A stretch of DNA of 64,000 bases from Streptomyces sp. NBC_00353 (GTDB lineage Bacteria; Actinomycetota; Actinomycetes; Streptomycetales; Streptomycetaceae). The notes under the pieces were generated by a model. It worked only from the letters and a program-made list of their open reading frames with translations. It searched no databases and was not told the DNA's origin. Positions 24,649 through 32,234 of the stretch are shown piece after piece (position 1 is the stretch's first letter; each line of letters begins with the position of its first letter). A program made the position numbers and the translations under genes. The stretch covers positions 4,836,001-4,900,000 of the forward strand of contig NZ_CP107985.1 of the NCBI RefSeq assembly GCF_036108815.1. The letters are read 5' to 3'.

Positions 24649-25856
24649 TGACCCGGATCGCCCTTGACCCCTTCGTCACCGATCTCGACGGCGAGAGCGC
24701 CCGGCTGCGCGCGGCGGGTCCGCTCGCCGAGGTGGAGCTGCCGGGCGGGGTGCACTGCTACGCGGTCACCCACCACGCCGAGGCGCGGCAGCTGCTCACC
24801 GACAGCCGGGTCGTCAAGGACATCAATGTCTGGAGCGCCTGGCAGCGCGGCGAGATACCGATGGACTGGCCGCTGATCGGCCTCGCCAACCCGGGCCGTT
24901 CCATGCTGACGGTCGACGGCGCGGACCACCGCCGGCTGCGCACCCTGGTCGCGCAGGCGCTGACCGTGAAGCGGGTGGAGCGGCTGCGGGCCGGCATCGA
25001 GGCGCTGACGACGGCGAGCCTGGACCGGCTGTCGGCGCTGCCCCGGGGCGAGCAGATCGACCTGAAGGCGGAGTTCGCGTACCCGCTGCCGATGAACGTG
25101 ATCAGCGAGCTGATGGGCGTGGACGCCGCCGACCACCCGCGGCTGAAGGAGCTGTTCGAGAAGTTCTTCTCGACGCAGACGCCGCCGGAGGAGGTCCCGC
25201 AGATGATGGCGGACCTCGGCGCCCTCTTCACGAAGATCGTCGACGCCAAGCGTGAGAGCCCGGGTGACGATCTGACGAGCGCCCTGATCGCGGCCTCCGA
25301 GGACGGCGACCACCTCACCGACGAGGAGATCGTCAACACCCTCCAGCTGATCATCGCGGCAGGCCACGAGACCACCATCAGCCTGATCGTGAACGCGGTC
25401 GTGGCACTCCAGACCCACCCCGAGCAGCGCAAGCAGGTGCTCGGCGGGGAGGTGCCGTGGGAGAACGTGATCGAGGAGACCCTGCGCTGGAACACCCCGA
25501 CCTCGCATGTGCTGATCCGGTTCGCCACGGAGGACGTCGAAGTCGGCGACAAGGTGCTGCCGAAGGGCGAGGCGCTGATCGTCTCCTTCGGTGCGCTGGG
25601 CCGCGACGAGGCGCAGTACGGGCCGACCGCCGGTGACTTCGATGTCACCCGCTCCCCCAACCGCCACATCGCGTTCGGCCACGGCCCGCATGTGTGCCCC
25701 GGGGCGGCGCTGTCGCGGCTGGAGGCGGGGGTGGCGCTGCCCGCGCTGTACGAGCGGTTCCCGGATCTGGAACTCGCCGTCCCGGCCTCCGAGCTGCGGA
25801 ACAAGCCGATCGTCACCCAGAACGACCTGTACGACCTGCCGGTCGAGCTGGGCTGA
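24648..25856 (+). CDS. cytochrome P450 (CYP154-like)
   Basis: 402 residues. All core elements are present: the I-helix AAGHETTIS, helix-K VIEETLRWNTP (ExxR intact), and heme loop IAFGHGPHVCPGAALSRLE with the axial Cys. It directly follows the CYP157-like P450 with a 1-base overlap, so the two are coupled. By family knowledge CYP154 enzymes hydroxylate a range of bulky substrates; the natural one here is unknown. Confidence 0.88.
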   Translation: MTRIALDPFVTDLDGESARLRAAGPLAEVELPGGVHCYAVTHHAEARQLLTDSRVVKDINVWSAWQRGEIPMDWPLIGLANPGRSMLTVDGADHRRLRTLVAQALTVKRVERLRAGIEALTTASLDRLSALPRGEQIDLKAEFAYPLPMNVISELMGVDAADHPRLKELFEKFFSTQTPPEEVPQMMADLGALFTKIVDAKRESPGDDLTSALIAASEDGDHLTDEEIVNTLQLIIAAGHETTISLIVNAVVALQTHPEQRKQVLGGEVPWENVIEETLRWNTPTSHVLIRFATEDVEVGDKVLPKGEALIVSFGALGRDEAQYGPTAGDFDVTRSPNRHIAFGHGPHVCPGAALSRLEAGVALPALYERFPDLELAVPASELRNKPIVTQNDLYDLPVELG

Positions 25857-25903
25857 TCCGCCGTTCGAGGTGGTCCACAGGCCGGAGCGGTGTCTCATCC
25901 GAC

Positions 25904-25926
25904 GGACACGGTCCTCGACCGTGTCC
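25904..25926. promoter_or_regulatory. perfect 10-bp inverted repeat upstream of serC
   Basis: GGACACGGTC and GACCGTGTCC flank the 3-base loop CTC. It ends 22 bases before the serC start (25949) and follows the second P450 gene by 47 bases. It has no T-tract, so it could be a terminator of the conservon, an operator or an mRNA leader hairpin of serC. Confidence 0.5.
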
Positions 25927-25948
25927 ACGAGGTACTACGCTCCGGTTC

Positions 25949-27067
25949 GTGGCCGATATCCAGATTCCCGCTGACATCAAGCCCTCCGACGGACGCTTCG
26001 GCGCCGGTCCTTCCAAGGTGCGGACGGAGGCGCTCGACGCGCTGGCCGCCACCGGAACGTCTCTTCTCGGTACGTCCCACCGCCAGGCCCCGGTCAAGAA
26101 CCTGGTCGGCTCGGTGCGTCAGGGTGTGCGCGACCTCTTCTCCCTCCCCGAGGGCTACGAGGTGATCCTGGGCAACGGCGGTTCCACCGCCTTCTGGGAC
26201 ATCGCGACGCACGGTCTGATCGAGACGAAGTCCCAGCACCTCAACTTCGGTGAGTTCTCGTCGAAGTTCACGAAGGCCGCCGAGCTCGCCCCGTGGCTGG
26301 CCGACCCGAGCGTCATCGCCTCCGACCCGGGCACCCACCCGGAGCCGCAGGCCGAGGCGGGCGTCGACGTCTACGCGTTCACGCACAACGAGACGTCGAC
26401 CGGTGTCGCCATGCCGATCAAGCGCGTCTCGGGTGCCGACGAGGGCTCCCTCGTCGTGGTGGACGCCACCTCCGGCGCCGGTGGTCTGCCGGTCGACATC
26501 ACCGAGACGGACGTCTACTACTTCGGGCCGCAGAAGTCCTTCGCCGCCGACGGTGGCCTGTGGATCGCCGTGTTCTCCCCGGCGGCCCTGGAGCGCGCCG
26601 CGCGCATCCATGCCTCCGGCCGCCACATCCCGGAGTTCTTCTCGCTGCCGACGGCGATCGACAACTCCCTGAAGAACCAGACGTACAACACCCCGGCGCT
26701 CGCCACGCTGTTCCTCCTGAACGAGCAGCTGACCTGGCTGAACACCCAGGGAGGCCTGGACTTCTCGGTCGGCCGCACCGCCACGTCCGCGCGGAACCTG
26801 TACGGCTGGGCCGAGGAGTCGAAGTACGCGACCCCGTTCGTCACCGACCCGGCGAAGCGCTCGCAGGTCATCGGCACCATCGACTTCGCGGACGAGATCG
26901 ACGCATCGGCGGTCGCCAAGGTGCTGCGCGCCAACGGCATCGTCGACACGGAGCCGTACCGCAAGCTGGGCCGCAACCAGCTGCGTGTCGCGATGTTCCC
27001 GGCGATCGACCCGGCGGACGTGCTGGCCCTGACGGCCTGCATCGACTACGTGATCGAGAAGCTGTAA
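25949..27067 (+). CDS. serC: phosphoserine aminotransferase
   Basis: 372 residues, PLP-dependent. It converts 3-phosphohydroxypyruvate and glutamate to phosphoserine in serine synthesis. FGAGPSKVRTEAL at the N-terminus and YYFGPQKSFAADGGLW with the Schiff-base Lys (near residue 195) match the actinobacterial form of SerC. Start is GTG 25949 (VADIQIPADIKPSDG), the usual N-terminus in the genus; the upstream frame continues but lacks homology. A strong palindromic terminator follows at 27086-27125. Confidence 0.92.
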   Translation: MADIQIPADIKPSDGRFGAGPSKVRTEALDALAATGTSLLGTSHRQAPVKNLVGSVRQGVRDLFSLPEGYEVILGNGGSTAFWDIATHGLIETKSQHLNFGEFSSKFTKAAELAPWLADPSVIASDPGTHPEPQAEAGVDVYAFTHNETSTGVAMPIKRVSGADEGSLVVVDATSGAGGLPVDITETDVYYFGPQKSFAADGGLWIAVFSPAALERAARIHASGRHIPEFFSLPTAIDNSLKNQTYNTPALATLFLLNEQLTWLNTQGGLDFSVGRTATSARNLYGWAEESKYATPFVTDPAKRSQVIGTIDFADEIDASAVAKVLRANGIVDTEPYRKLGRNQLRVAMFPAIDPADVLALTACIDYVIEKL

Positions 27068-27085
27068 CGAGCAGCTGTACGTCTC

Positions 27086-27125
27086 CGAGGGGCCCTTGGT
27101 ACGGATCCGTACCAAGGGCCCCTCG
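27086..27125. terminator. bidirectional terminator
   Basis: A perfect 40-bp palindrome around GGATCC: arms begin CGAGGGGCCCTTGGTACGG and end in the complement. It sits 19 bases after the serC stop and 8 before the end of the convergent DUF4259 gene, so it can serve both. Confidence 0.8.
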
Positions 27126-27132
27126 CCGTTGC

Positions 27133-27543
27133 TCAGCCCGCCGCCTCCATCAGGACCGTCCGGAGCCTGCCGATCCCTTCCTCCCACGGCTCCCCGTGCC
27201 CGCCCTCGCTCCACAGCTCCAGCAGCTCGGACGGCTCGGTCACCACCCGGTCGAGGGCCTGGACCGCAAGGCCCCGCAGCTCCAGGGGAAGCGTCGGAAG
27301 GGGCTCGTCCGGCCCGTACGCAGTCGTCACGGGCTCCCCGCCCGGGCACTGCGCGGCCACCAGGGCGGCCGCTGCCACGGCCACAACGGCCTCGTCGGAG
27401 TCGAGGTGGTCCTGAGTCCCGACGACCACCGAAAGAGCCTCCCGGATCAGCTCGGCACGCTCGCCCTCCGGGGCGTCGTCCAGGTCCCCCGAGAAGTCCG
27501 CTGCGGTGTCGCTGTCGAAATGACCGATGTCCCAGGTGCCCAT
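27133..27543 (-). CDS. DUF4259 protein
   Basis: 136 residues. Begins MGTWDIGHFDSDTAADFSGD, the hallmark of the DUF4259 family. The remainder is mixed alpha/beta and includes VVAVAAAALVAAQ and LRGLAVQALDRV. No catalytic motif is seen and the function is unknown. Start ATG 27543 has GGAGGGG at good spacing. A longer upstream frame exists but is not family-like. The IS110 element sits right behind its promoter region (27584 onward), so its regulation may be altered. Confidence 0.82.
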   Translation of the reverse strand: MGTWDIGHFDSDTAADFSGDLDDAPEGERAELIREALSVVVGTQDHLDSDEAVVAVAAAALVAAQCPGGEPVTTAYGPDEPLPTLPLELRGLAVQALDRVVTEPSELLELWSEGGHGEPWEEGIGRLRTVLMEAAG

Positions 27544-27583
27544 GGCAACCCCTCCCTCAGTGATGCGGTTCATCGTGCCAACG

Positions 27584-28878
27584 ATTCCTAATCTTTTTGT
27601 CAAGCGGCGTTCGTGATGGGGGGTATGGGTTCGTAGCACCGTCCGTCGCGCAACAGGGCCCACAAGACGTTGACCCGGCGGCGGGCGAGGGCGAGGACGG
27701 CCTGGGTATGGCGTTTGCCTTCGGCGCGTTTGCGGTCGTAGAAGCGGCGGGACTCCTCGCAGCAGCGGATGCTGATCAACGCCGAGGTATAGAACACGCG
27801 CTGGAGGCGTCGGCTGTAACGTCTGGGCCGGTGCAGGTTGCCGCTGATCTTGCCCGAGTCACGCGGAGCGGGGGCGACGCCGGCGAACCCGGCGAGGCGG
27901 TCCGGGCTATCGAAGGCCGTCATGTCGCCGCCGGTGGCGGCGAGGAACTCGGCGCCGAGCAGGGGTCCGATGCCGGGCATGCTCGCGATCACCTCAGCGT
28001 GTTTGTGCTCGCGAAACCGGGCCTCGATGAGCTTGTCGGTCTCGGCGATCTGCTCATTGAGGCGCATTACCTCCCTGGCGAGCGTGTGCACGAGCTGGGC
28101 CGTCGGCTTCTCCCCGGTCACGCTGGTGTGTTGGTTCTCGGCAGCCGCCAGGGCCGTCTCTGCGAGCTGGGCAGCACCGCGGACCTTGCGGTTGCGCAAC
28201 CAGGTCTGCAGTCGCCGGGCGCCGGTCCTGCGGATGGCGGCCGGGGTCTGGTAGCCGGTCAGCAGGATCAGCGGGCCGGTGTTGGTGAGGTCCAGTGCCC
28301 GGTCCAGAGAGGGAAAGATGCTGGTGAGGTGGTTGTGGAGCCGGTTGATCACGCGGGTGCGGTCGTCGGCGAGGTCGCGGCGATGGCCGGTGAGTACCTT
28401 GATCTCGGCGACGAGTTCGTCGCCGGGCCGCAAGGGCTGCAGGTCCCGGCGGATCCGGGCCTGGTCGGCGATGATCGCGGCGTCCTTGGCGTCGGTCTTG
28501 CCTTCGCCCCGGTAGCCCTCGGAGGCGCGGCTGACGGCTCGGCCAGGGATGTAGAGCGTGTGCTGGCTGTGGTTGAGGAGCAGATCGATCAGCAGGGCGG
28601 CGCCGCCGTCGGCAAGGTCGATGCCCCAGGTGACCTCATCGCCCAGGGCGAGGACATCGGCCAGGAGCTTCAGCAGTTCCGGCTCGTCGTTGGCCACGCG
28701 CCGCGACAGCAGCCGTTTGCCGGTGTCGTCGATCACCACGCAGTGGTGATGGGTCCTGCCGGCGTCGATGCCGGCCCAGATCGCTGTCACGCGCTCTCCA
28801 CGGGTCGTTTGCCTACATGCACCACAGACGACCTCGCTGGCGAGTCCCTACTCAGCGATCGGATCGCAATTCCTAATC
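27584..28878 (-). mobile_element. IS110-family insertion sequence (extent uncertain)
   Basis: The transposase at 27600-28790 is flanked by two copies of ATTCCTAATC (27584-27593 and 28869-28878), a 10-base direct repeat that may mark the junctions. IS110 elements usually lack terminal inverted repeats. If the flanks are the ends, only 78 bases lie upstream of the transposase, too short for the bridge RNA that IS110-type elements carry. The left boundary could therefore extend to about 29140 (see the ncRNA entry). Boundaries are not proven. Confidence 0.6.
27600..28790 (-). CDS. IS110-family (DEDD) transposase
   Basis: 396 residues. N-terminal DEDD domain: WAGIDAGRTHHHCVVID, GIDLADGGAAL, then EGKTDAKDAAIIADQAR. 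C-terminal transposase_20 domain: IASMPGIGPLLGAEFLAATG, then FAGVAPAPRDSGK, with the Ser near APRDS as candidate recombinase serine. It appears intact, with a GTG start at 28790 and GGAG upstream. Function: site-specific insertion guided by a bridge RNA (established for this family, inferred here). Confidence 0.9.
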   Translation of the reverse strand: MTAIWAGIDAGRTHHHCVVIDDTGKRLLSRRVANDEPELLKLLADVLALGDEVTWGIDLADGGAALLIDLLLNHSQHTLYIPGRAVSRASEGYRGEGKTDAKDAAIIADQARIRRDLQPLRPGDELVAEIKVLTGHRRDLADDRTRVINRLHNHLTSIFPSLDRALDLTNTGPLILLTGYQTPAAIRRTGARRLQTWLRNRKVRGAAQLAETALAAAENQHTSVTGEKPTAQLVHTLAREVMRLNEQIAETDKLIEARFREHKHAEVIASMPGIGPLLGAEFLAATGGDMTAFDSPDRLAGFAGVAPAPRDSGKISGNLHRPRRYSRRLQRVFYTSALISIRCCEESRRFYDRKRAEGKRHTQAVLALARRRVNVLWALLRDGRCYEPIPPITNAA

Positions 28879-29081
28879 AGCAGCCGAGTCGTCGGGGGGT
28901 GTCGGGCGGCGAATCGTAGGAAGCCACACGGACGGCAGACCACTGAAAGCCACACCCGACACCCCTGGGTGAGCCAACCCTACGAATGGCTCGCTCATCC
29001 CGATCAACAAGGTAGGGACCACTGACAAGGGCATGTCCCGCTCGTTCACTCGACCGAGTGGACGATCACCAACGGGACATG
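28879..29081 (-). ncRNA. structured region, candidate IS110 bridge RNA
   Basis: The region upstream of the transposase, on its own strand, is non-coding but full of pairings. GGGGTGTCGGG (28896-28906) pairs with CCCGACACCCC (28955-28965). A short stem GAGCC (28971-28975) / GGCTC (28988-28992) has the 12-base loop AACCCTACGAAT; part of that loop (CCTACGA) also complements TCGTAGG (28914-28920), so a pseudoknot is possible. A nested hairpin CATGTCCCG/CGGGACATG with an inner CACTCG-ac-CGAGTG lies at 29032-29081. IS110 elements carry such an RNA in the upstream end. No programmed target match was derived. Confidence 0.4.
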
Positions 29082-29145
29082 TGGGGGCACACCGTCCTAC
29101 GATGACGCTCTCGACACCACCCAACAGTCGATGTCGCGGATCTGC

Positions 29146-29673
29146 TCAAGGCCGGGCAGCACCGGAAGTGACGTCCGTGCGGTGCCACCGCCGCTCCCCG
29201 TCCTCCCACTCGTCGGTGGGGACGAGTCCTGCCGCCGCGGCCACCGCCGCGGACGCGGTGTGGTCGGGGTGGATGTGCGCGACGACCGTATGGACCGTGC
29301 CCCCGGCCAGCAGGTGCGCCACCAGCCCCGCCGCCGCCTCCTTCGCGTAACCCAGGCCCTGCCACCGGGTGCCGATCACCCAGGCGATCTCGGCCCGCCG
29401 ACCCACCACCGTGGCCTGGACCCAGCCCGCCAGGCGGCCGTCGGCGCGGACCCGGAGTACCCAGTTCCACCAGTGTTCGGCAGGGTCGGGGGAGCCGGAT
29501 TCCCAGCGGGTGTAACGAGCCCGGAGGGTGTCGAGGTCCTCCGGGGCGCCGCCCGTGTACGTGTGCAGGGCCGGGTCGGCGAGGACCGCCGCCATCTCCT
29601 CGGCGTGCGCGGCTCGCAGCGGAGTTGCGTCGAGCCGCTCGGTGGAGAAGGCCTCGGGCCCGTGGTTCGTCAT
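29146..29673 (-). CDS. GNAT-family N-acetyltransferase
   Basis: 175 residues. The acetyl-CoA binding motif A (V/I-x-x-x-x-Q/R-x-x-G-x-G/A) is visible as IGTRWQGLGYAKEAAAGL. Preceded by RLDATPLRAAHAEEMA and WVLRVRADGRLAGWV, as in RimJ/RimL-type acetyltransferases that modify protein N-termini or small amines. Substrate unknown. It ends next to the non-coding region attributed to the IS; its start is ATG 29673. Confidence 0.85.
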   Translation of the reverse strand: MTNHGPEAFSTERLDATPLRAAHAEEMAAVLADPALHTYTGGAPEDLDTLRARYTRWESGSPDPAEHWWNWVLRVRADGRLAGWVQATVVGRRAEIAWVIGTRWQGLGYAKEAAAGLVAHLLAGGTVHTVVAHIHPDHTASAAVAAAAGLVPTDEWEDGERRWHRTDVTSGAARP

Positions 29674-29753
29674 AGCGCCCGACCCTACGTGCGGCGCTGC
29701 ACGGGATGGCTCCGGCCCCGGGATCTGCGCCGACGGGGGTCGGGTGCGGTCGG

Positions 29754-30764
29754 TCAGCCGCGCTTGCGGCGCCGGTTCATGAAGACGAGCGCGCCCACGG
29801 CGGCGAGCAGCGCCGCTCCGACCAGCGTGCTGCCCTTCATCTCGCTGCCGCCCCCGCCCGCGCCGCCGGCGGACGACGCGCCGCCGCCGTCCTTCGACGG
29901 AGACTTGGAGTCGCTGCCGTTTCCGCGCGCTCCTGCGACGTCCACCCGTACCACCTCGCTCCGCGCGCCCTCCGAGCCGAACATCAGCGCCGAGCCGTCC
30001 GCCGTGTACGTCACGGACTCGGCCTGCCCCTGCAGCGGCGCGTCCACACGGTGGTCGGCACCGAGCCGTCCGTCCTCGAACGCGTAGCCACGGGCGCTGA
30101 AGTAGGACCGCAGCACCAGTTCCTTCCCGTCCGGCGAGAACGTCCCGTCCGTCACCCATGGCACCTCCCCGACCCGCCGGAACACATTGGTCCGGCCGGT
30201 GGTGAGCCGTGCGGGGCCTTCGTAGAGTCCGCCGCCGCCCTCGTTCTTCGAGGCGATGTAGACCCGGCCGGTCTTCGGGTGGACCATCAGCGCCTCGGCG
30301 TTGCGCGCCCCGTCCGCGTACTTCACGTCGAACTGGGTCGCCCGGACCGTCGCGTCCTTCAGCACCTTCGGTTCGGGGAACCGGTAGATCCAGACGTGGT
30401 CCCAGCTGCCGTTCAGGTTGTCGCCGATGTCGCCGACGTACAGATTGCCGTCGGGCCCGAGCGAGATCGCCTCCACGTCGCGCGGCGCGCCGACCCCGCG
30501 CATGGTGATCGTCGCGACGGTCTTCCCGGTCCGGGAGTCGACGGCGTAGATGTACGGTCCGTCCTCGCTGTCGTTGTGCGTCCAGTAGATGCCCGGGTGG
30601 GCGCGGCTCGCGGCGAGGCCGCTGGACTCGGTGATCCGGGGGTCCTCGATCGTGAAGCTGCGGTCGGCAGCTCCGTCGTCGGCCGTGGCCGGGACCGCGG
30701 TCACGGCCGCACCGGCGAGGACGAGCAGCGCGGCGGCGCCGGAGACAGTCAGATACGAACGCAT
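29754..30764 (-). CDS. secreted, membrane-anchored beta-propeller-like protein
   Basis: 336 residues. A cleavable signal peptide is evident (MRSYLTVSGAAALLVLAGA, then AVPATADDG). The middle has repeats of the type GIYWTHNDSEDGPYIYAVDS, DGNLYVGDIGDN and GRVYIASKNEGG, like a WD40/propeller or esterase-type beta-propeller. A Ser/Gly-rich linker leads to a C-terminal transmembrane helix ending MNRRRKRG. So it is a surface protein anchored by the C-terminus. Enzymatic residues are not recognisable. Divergent from the SGNH hydrolase with only 59 bases between. Confidence 0.78.
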   Translation of the reverse strand: MRSYLTVSGAAALLVLAGAAVTAVPATADDGAADRSFTIEDPRITESSGLAASRAHPGIYWTHNDSEDGPYIYAVDSRTGKTVATITMRGVGAPRDVEAISLGPDGNLYVGDIGDNLNGSWDHVWIYRFPEPKVLKDATVRATQFDVKYADGARNAEALMVHPKTGRVYIASKNEGGGGLYEGPARLTTGRTNVFRRVGEVPWVTDGTFSPDGKELVLRSYFSARGYAFEDGRLGADHRVDAPLQGQAESVTYTADGSALMFGSEGARSEVVRVDVAGARGNGSDSKSPSKDGGGASSAGGAGGGGSEMKGSTLVGAALLAAVGALVFMNRRRKRG

Positions 30765-30823
30765 GGGGTCAAGTGTCCATCGTCACGTCGCAGCCCGGCG
30801 CGTTGATCCGCCATGATGTCGCC

Positions 30824-31519
30824 ATGCGTTTCATGTTCGTCGGCGATTCCATGACCATCGGGCGCGCCGGCGACTTCACCTGGCGCTACCGCATGTGGCA
30901 GCACCTCGAAGCGGCCTTCGACAGTCCGTACGAGATCGTCGGCCCGCGCACCGAGCTGTACGACACCGTGACGAACACCCCGGGCTCGTACGCGTACGGC
31001 GATCCGGAGTTCCCCGCCGAGGCCCGCCGCCATCTGGCGGGCTGGGGCGAGGGGTGGCTGCACATGGCCCCGGTGATCGCGGACACGGTCACCGCGACCC
31101 GCGCGGACGTGCTGCTCGTCTCGCTCGGCCTGATAGACCTCGGGTTCTACACGGACAGCGAGCAGACCGCCCTCAACGTAAGGGCGTTCATCGAGGCCGC
31201 CCGCACCGCCGCACCTCACGTCAAGGCCGTGCTCCTGCCTGTGATACCGAACGTCCGGGCCGAGTCCGATGCCCCGTTCGCCGCCGAGTGCGACCGCTTC
31301 AACGAACTGCTCGCGAAGGCCGTCGCCGATCTCGACACGCCGGCGTCCCCCATCCTGCTGGCGTCGCGCCCGGCCACCTACGACATCCACACGGACACCT
31401 ACGACGGTACGCACCCCGGCCCCACGGGTGAACAGAAACTTGCCGGGGCGTTCGCCGACGCGATGCACCAGGCGTGGGGCCTGGGCGGTCCCTACATGTC
31501 GAGCCCGTCCGGCGGTTGA
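30824..31519 (+). CDS. SGNH/GDSL-type hydrolase
   Basis: 231 residues. Block I shows RFMFVGDSMTIGRAGD with the nucleophile Ser; block V is YDGTHPGPTG, giving the Asp-x-x-His pair. Block III reads SLGLIDLGF, with Ile-Asp where family members often have Gly-x-Asn-Asp, so the oxyanion network is partly altered. Start at ATG 30824 (MRFMF) rather than the GTG/ATG upstream. The last residues PSGG and the stop codon lie inside a dispersed repeat at 31508-31523. Confidence 0.82.
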   Translation: MRFMFVGDSMTIGRAGDFTWRYRMWQHLEAAFDSPYEIVGPRTELYDTVTNTPGSYAYGDPEFPAEARRHLAGWGEGWLHMAPVIADTVTATRADVLLVSLGLIDLGFYTDSEQTALNVRAFIEAARTAAPHVKAVLLPVIPNVRAESDAPFAAECDRFNELLAKAVADLDTPASPILLASRPATYDIHTDTYDGTHPGPTGEQKLAGAFADAMHQAWGLGGPYMSSPSGG

Positions 31520-31523
31520 GGAC
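31508..31523 (+). repeat. dispersed TCCGGCGGTTGAGGAC element
   Basis: The 16-base string TCCGGCGGTTGAGGAC occurs at the 3' end of the SGNH gene. A version with one changed base occurs in opposite orientation at 59321-59338. I recall this string from gene ends all over Streptomyces chromosomes. It overlaps the SGNH stop (31517-31519). Confidence 0.55.
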
Positions 31524-31549
31524 AACAGCCCCGGGTCCCCCGGATCTCC

Positions 31550-32176
31550 TCACTGCCCCGCGGGTCGCGCCCGCACATGCATCCGCTCGCCCTGTCTCCC
31601 GAACAGGCTGAGGAACTCGACCGGTTCCGGCCCGGCGCTGGCCCACGCATGGGGCGTACGGGTGTCGAACTCCACGACCTCCCCGGCGGTGAGTACGAGA
31701 TCGTGCTCACCCAGCACCAGCCGAAGCCTCCCGGCCAGCACGTACAGCCACTCGTAGCCCTCGTGCACCCGCTGCTCCAGCGGCCCGGTCGCGCCTCGGC
31801 CGCCGGGAAGGATCTGCTTGTACGCGTGCGGCCCGCCGAGGTGACGGGTCAGCGGCATGAATGTCATGCCGTCGCGGGTGAAGGGGCGCAGATGGATGCG
31901 GGGATCCCCGGTGGGCGGGGCGCCGACGAGTTCGTCCAGCTGCACGCCGTACGCCTTGGCCAGCGGCAGCAGCAGTTCCAGGGTCGGTCTGCGGTGGCCG
32001 GACTCCAGCCGGGAGAGGGTGCTGAGCGAGATGCCGGTCGTATCGCTCAGCTGGGCCAGGGTCGTGCCGCGGTCCCGGCGCAGCGCCCGCAGTCTCGGAC
32101 CGACACCGGTCAGGACGGCGGCGAACCCGTCTCCGTCCGCCTCTTCTTCTCCCGCTGTCCTCGCACCCTCTGCCAT
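31550..32176 (-). CDS. XRE-family regulator with cupin domain
   Basis: 208 residues from ATG 32176. Helix-turn-helix: RLRALRRDRGTTLAQLSDTTG, then ISLSTLSRLESGHRRP (residues about 27-62). C-terminal cupin_2 domain: LEQRVHEGYEWLYVLAGRL and EVVEFDTRTPHAW (metal-like His/Glu residues retained in part). Such regulators (PuuR/SutR-like) sense small metabolites. I prefer ATG 32176 over TTG 32212. TTGACA begins exactly at 32212 on this strand, followed by GGCAAAT at -10 position just before the ATG, so the mRNA is probably leaderless. Confidence 0.82.
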   Translation of the reverse strand: MAEGARTAGEEEADGDGFAAVLTGVGPRLRALRRDRGTTLAQLSDTTGISLSTLSRLESGHRRPTLELLLPLAKAYGVQLDELVGAPPTGDPRIHLRPFTRDGMTFMPLTRHLGGPHAYKQILPGGRGATGPLEQRVHEGYEWLYVLAGRLRLVLGEHDLVLTAGEVVEFDTRTPHAWASAGPEPVEFLSLFGRQGERMHVRARPAGQ

Positions 32177-32178
32177 AC

Positions 32179-32205
32179 CTCCATTTGCCGTCCCGGCAAG
32201 TGGAG
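32179..32205. promoter_or_regulatory. operator overlapping the XRE-cupin promoter
   Basis: Arms CTCCATTTGCC (32179-32189) and GGCAAGTGGAG (32195-32205) match at 10 of 11 positions with a 5-base spacer. It lies between the TTGACA (32207-32212) and the start codon at 32176 on the minus strand, covering the spacer and -10. The arrangement suggests autorepression. Confidence 0.65.
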
Positions 32206-32234
32206 TTGTCAAGCCGCGTGGTCATGGCGAGCTG

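Noticed and set aside
25904..25926. CRISPR-like or phage repeat
   Set aside because: A single inverted repeat without a series of spacers. No CRISPR array or cas gene was found in the window.
28791..29145. A small protein gene upstream of the IS110 transposase
   Set aside because: The short frames here lack ribosome sites and coding bias, and the sequence is rich in paired arms, so a structured RNA is a better reading.
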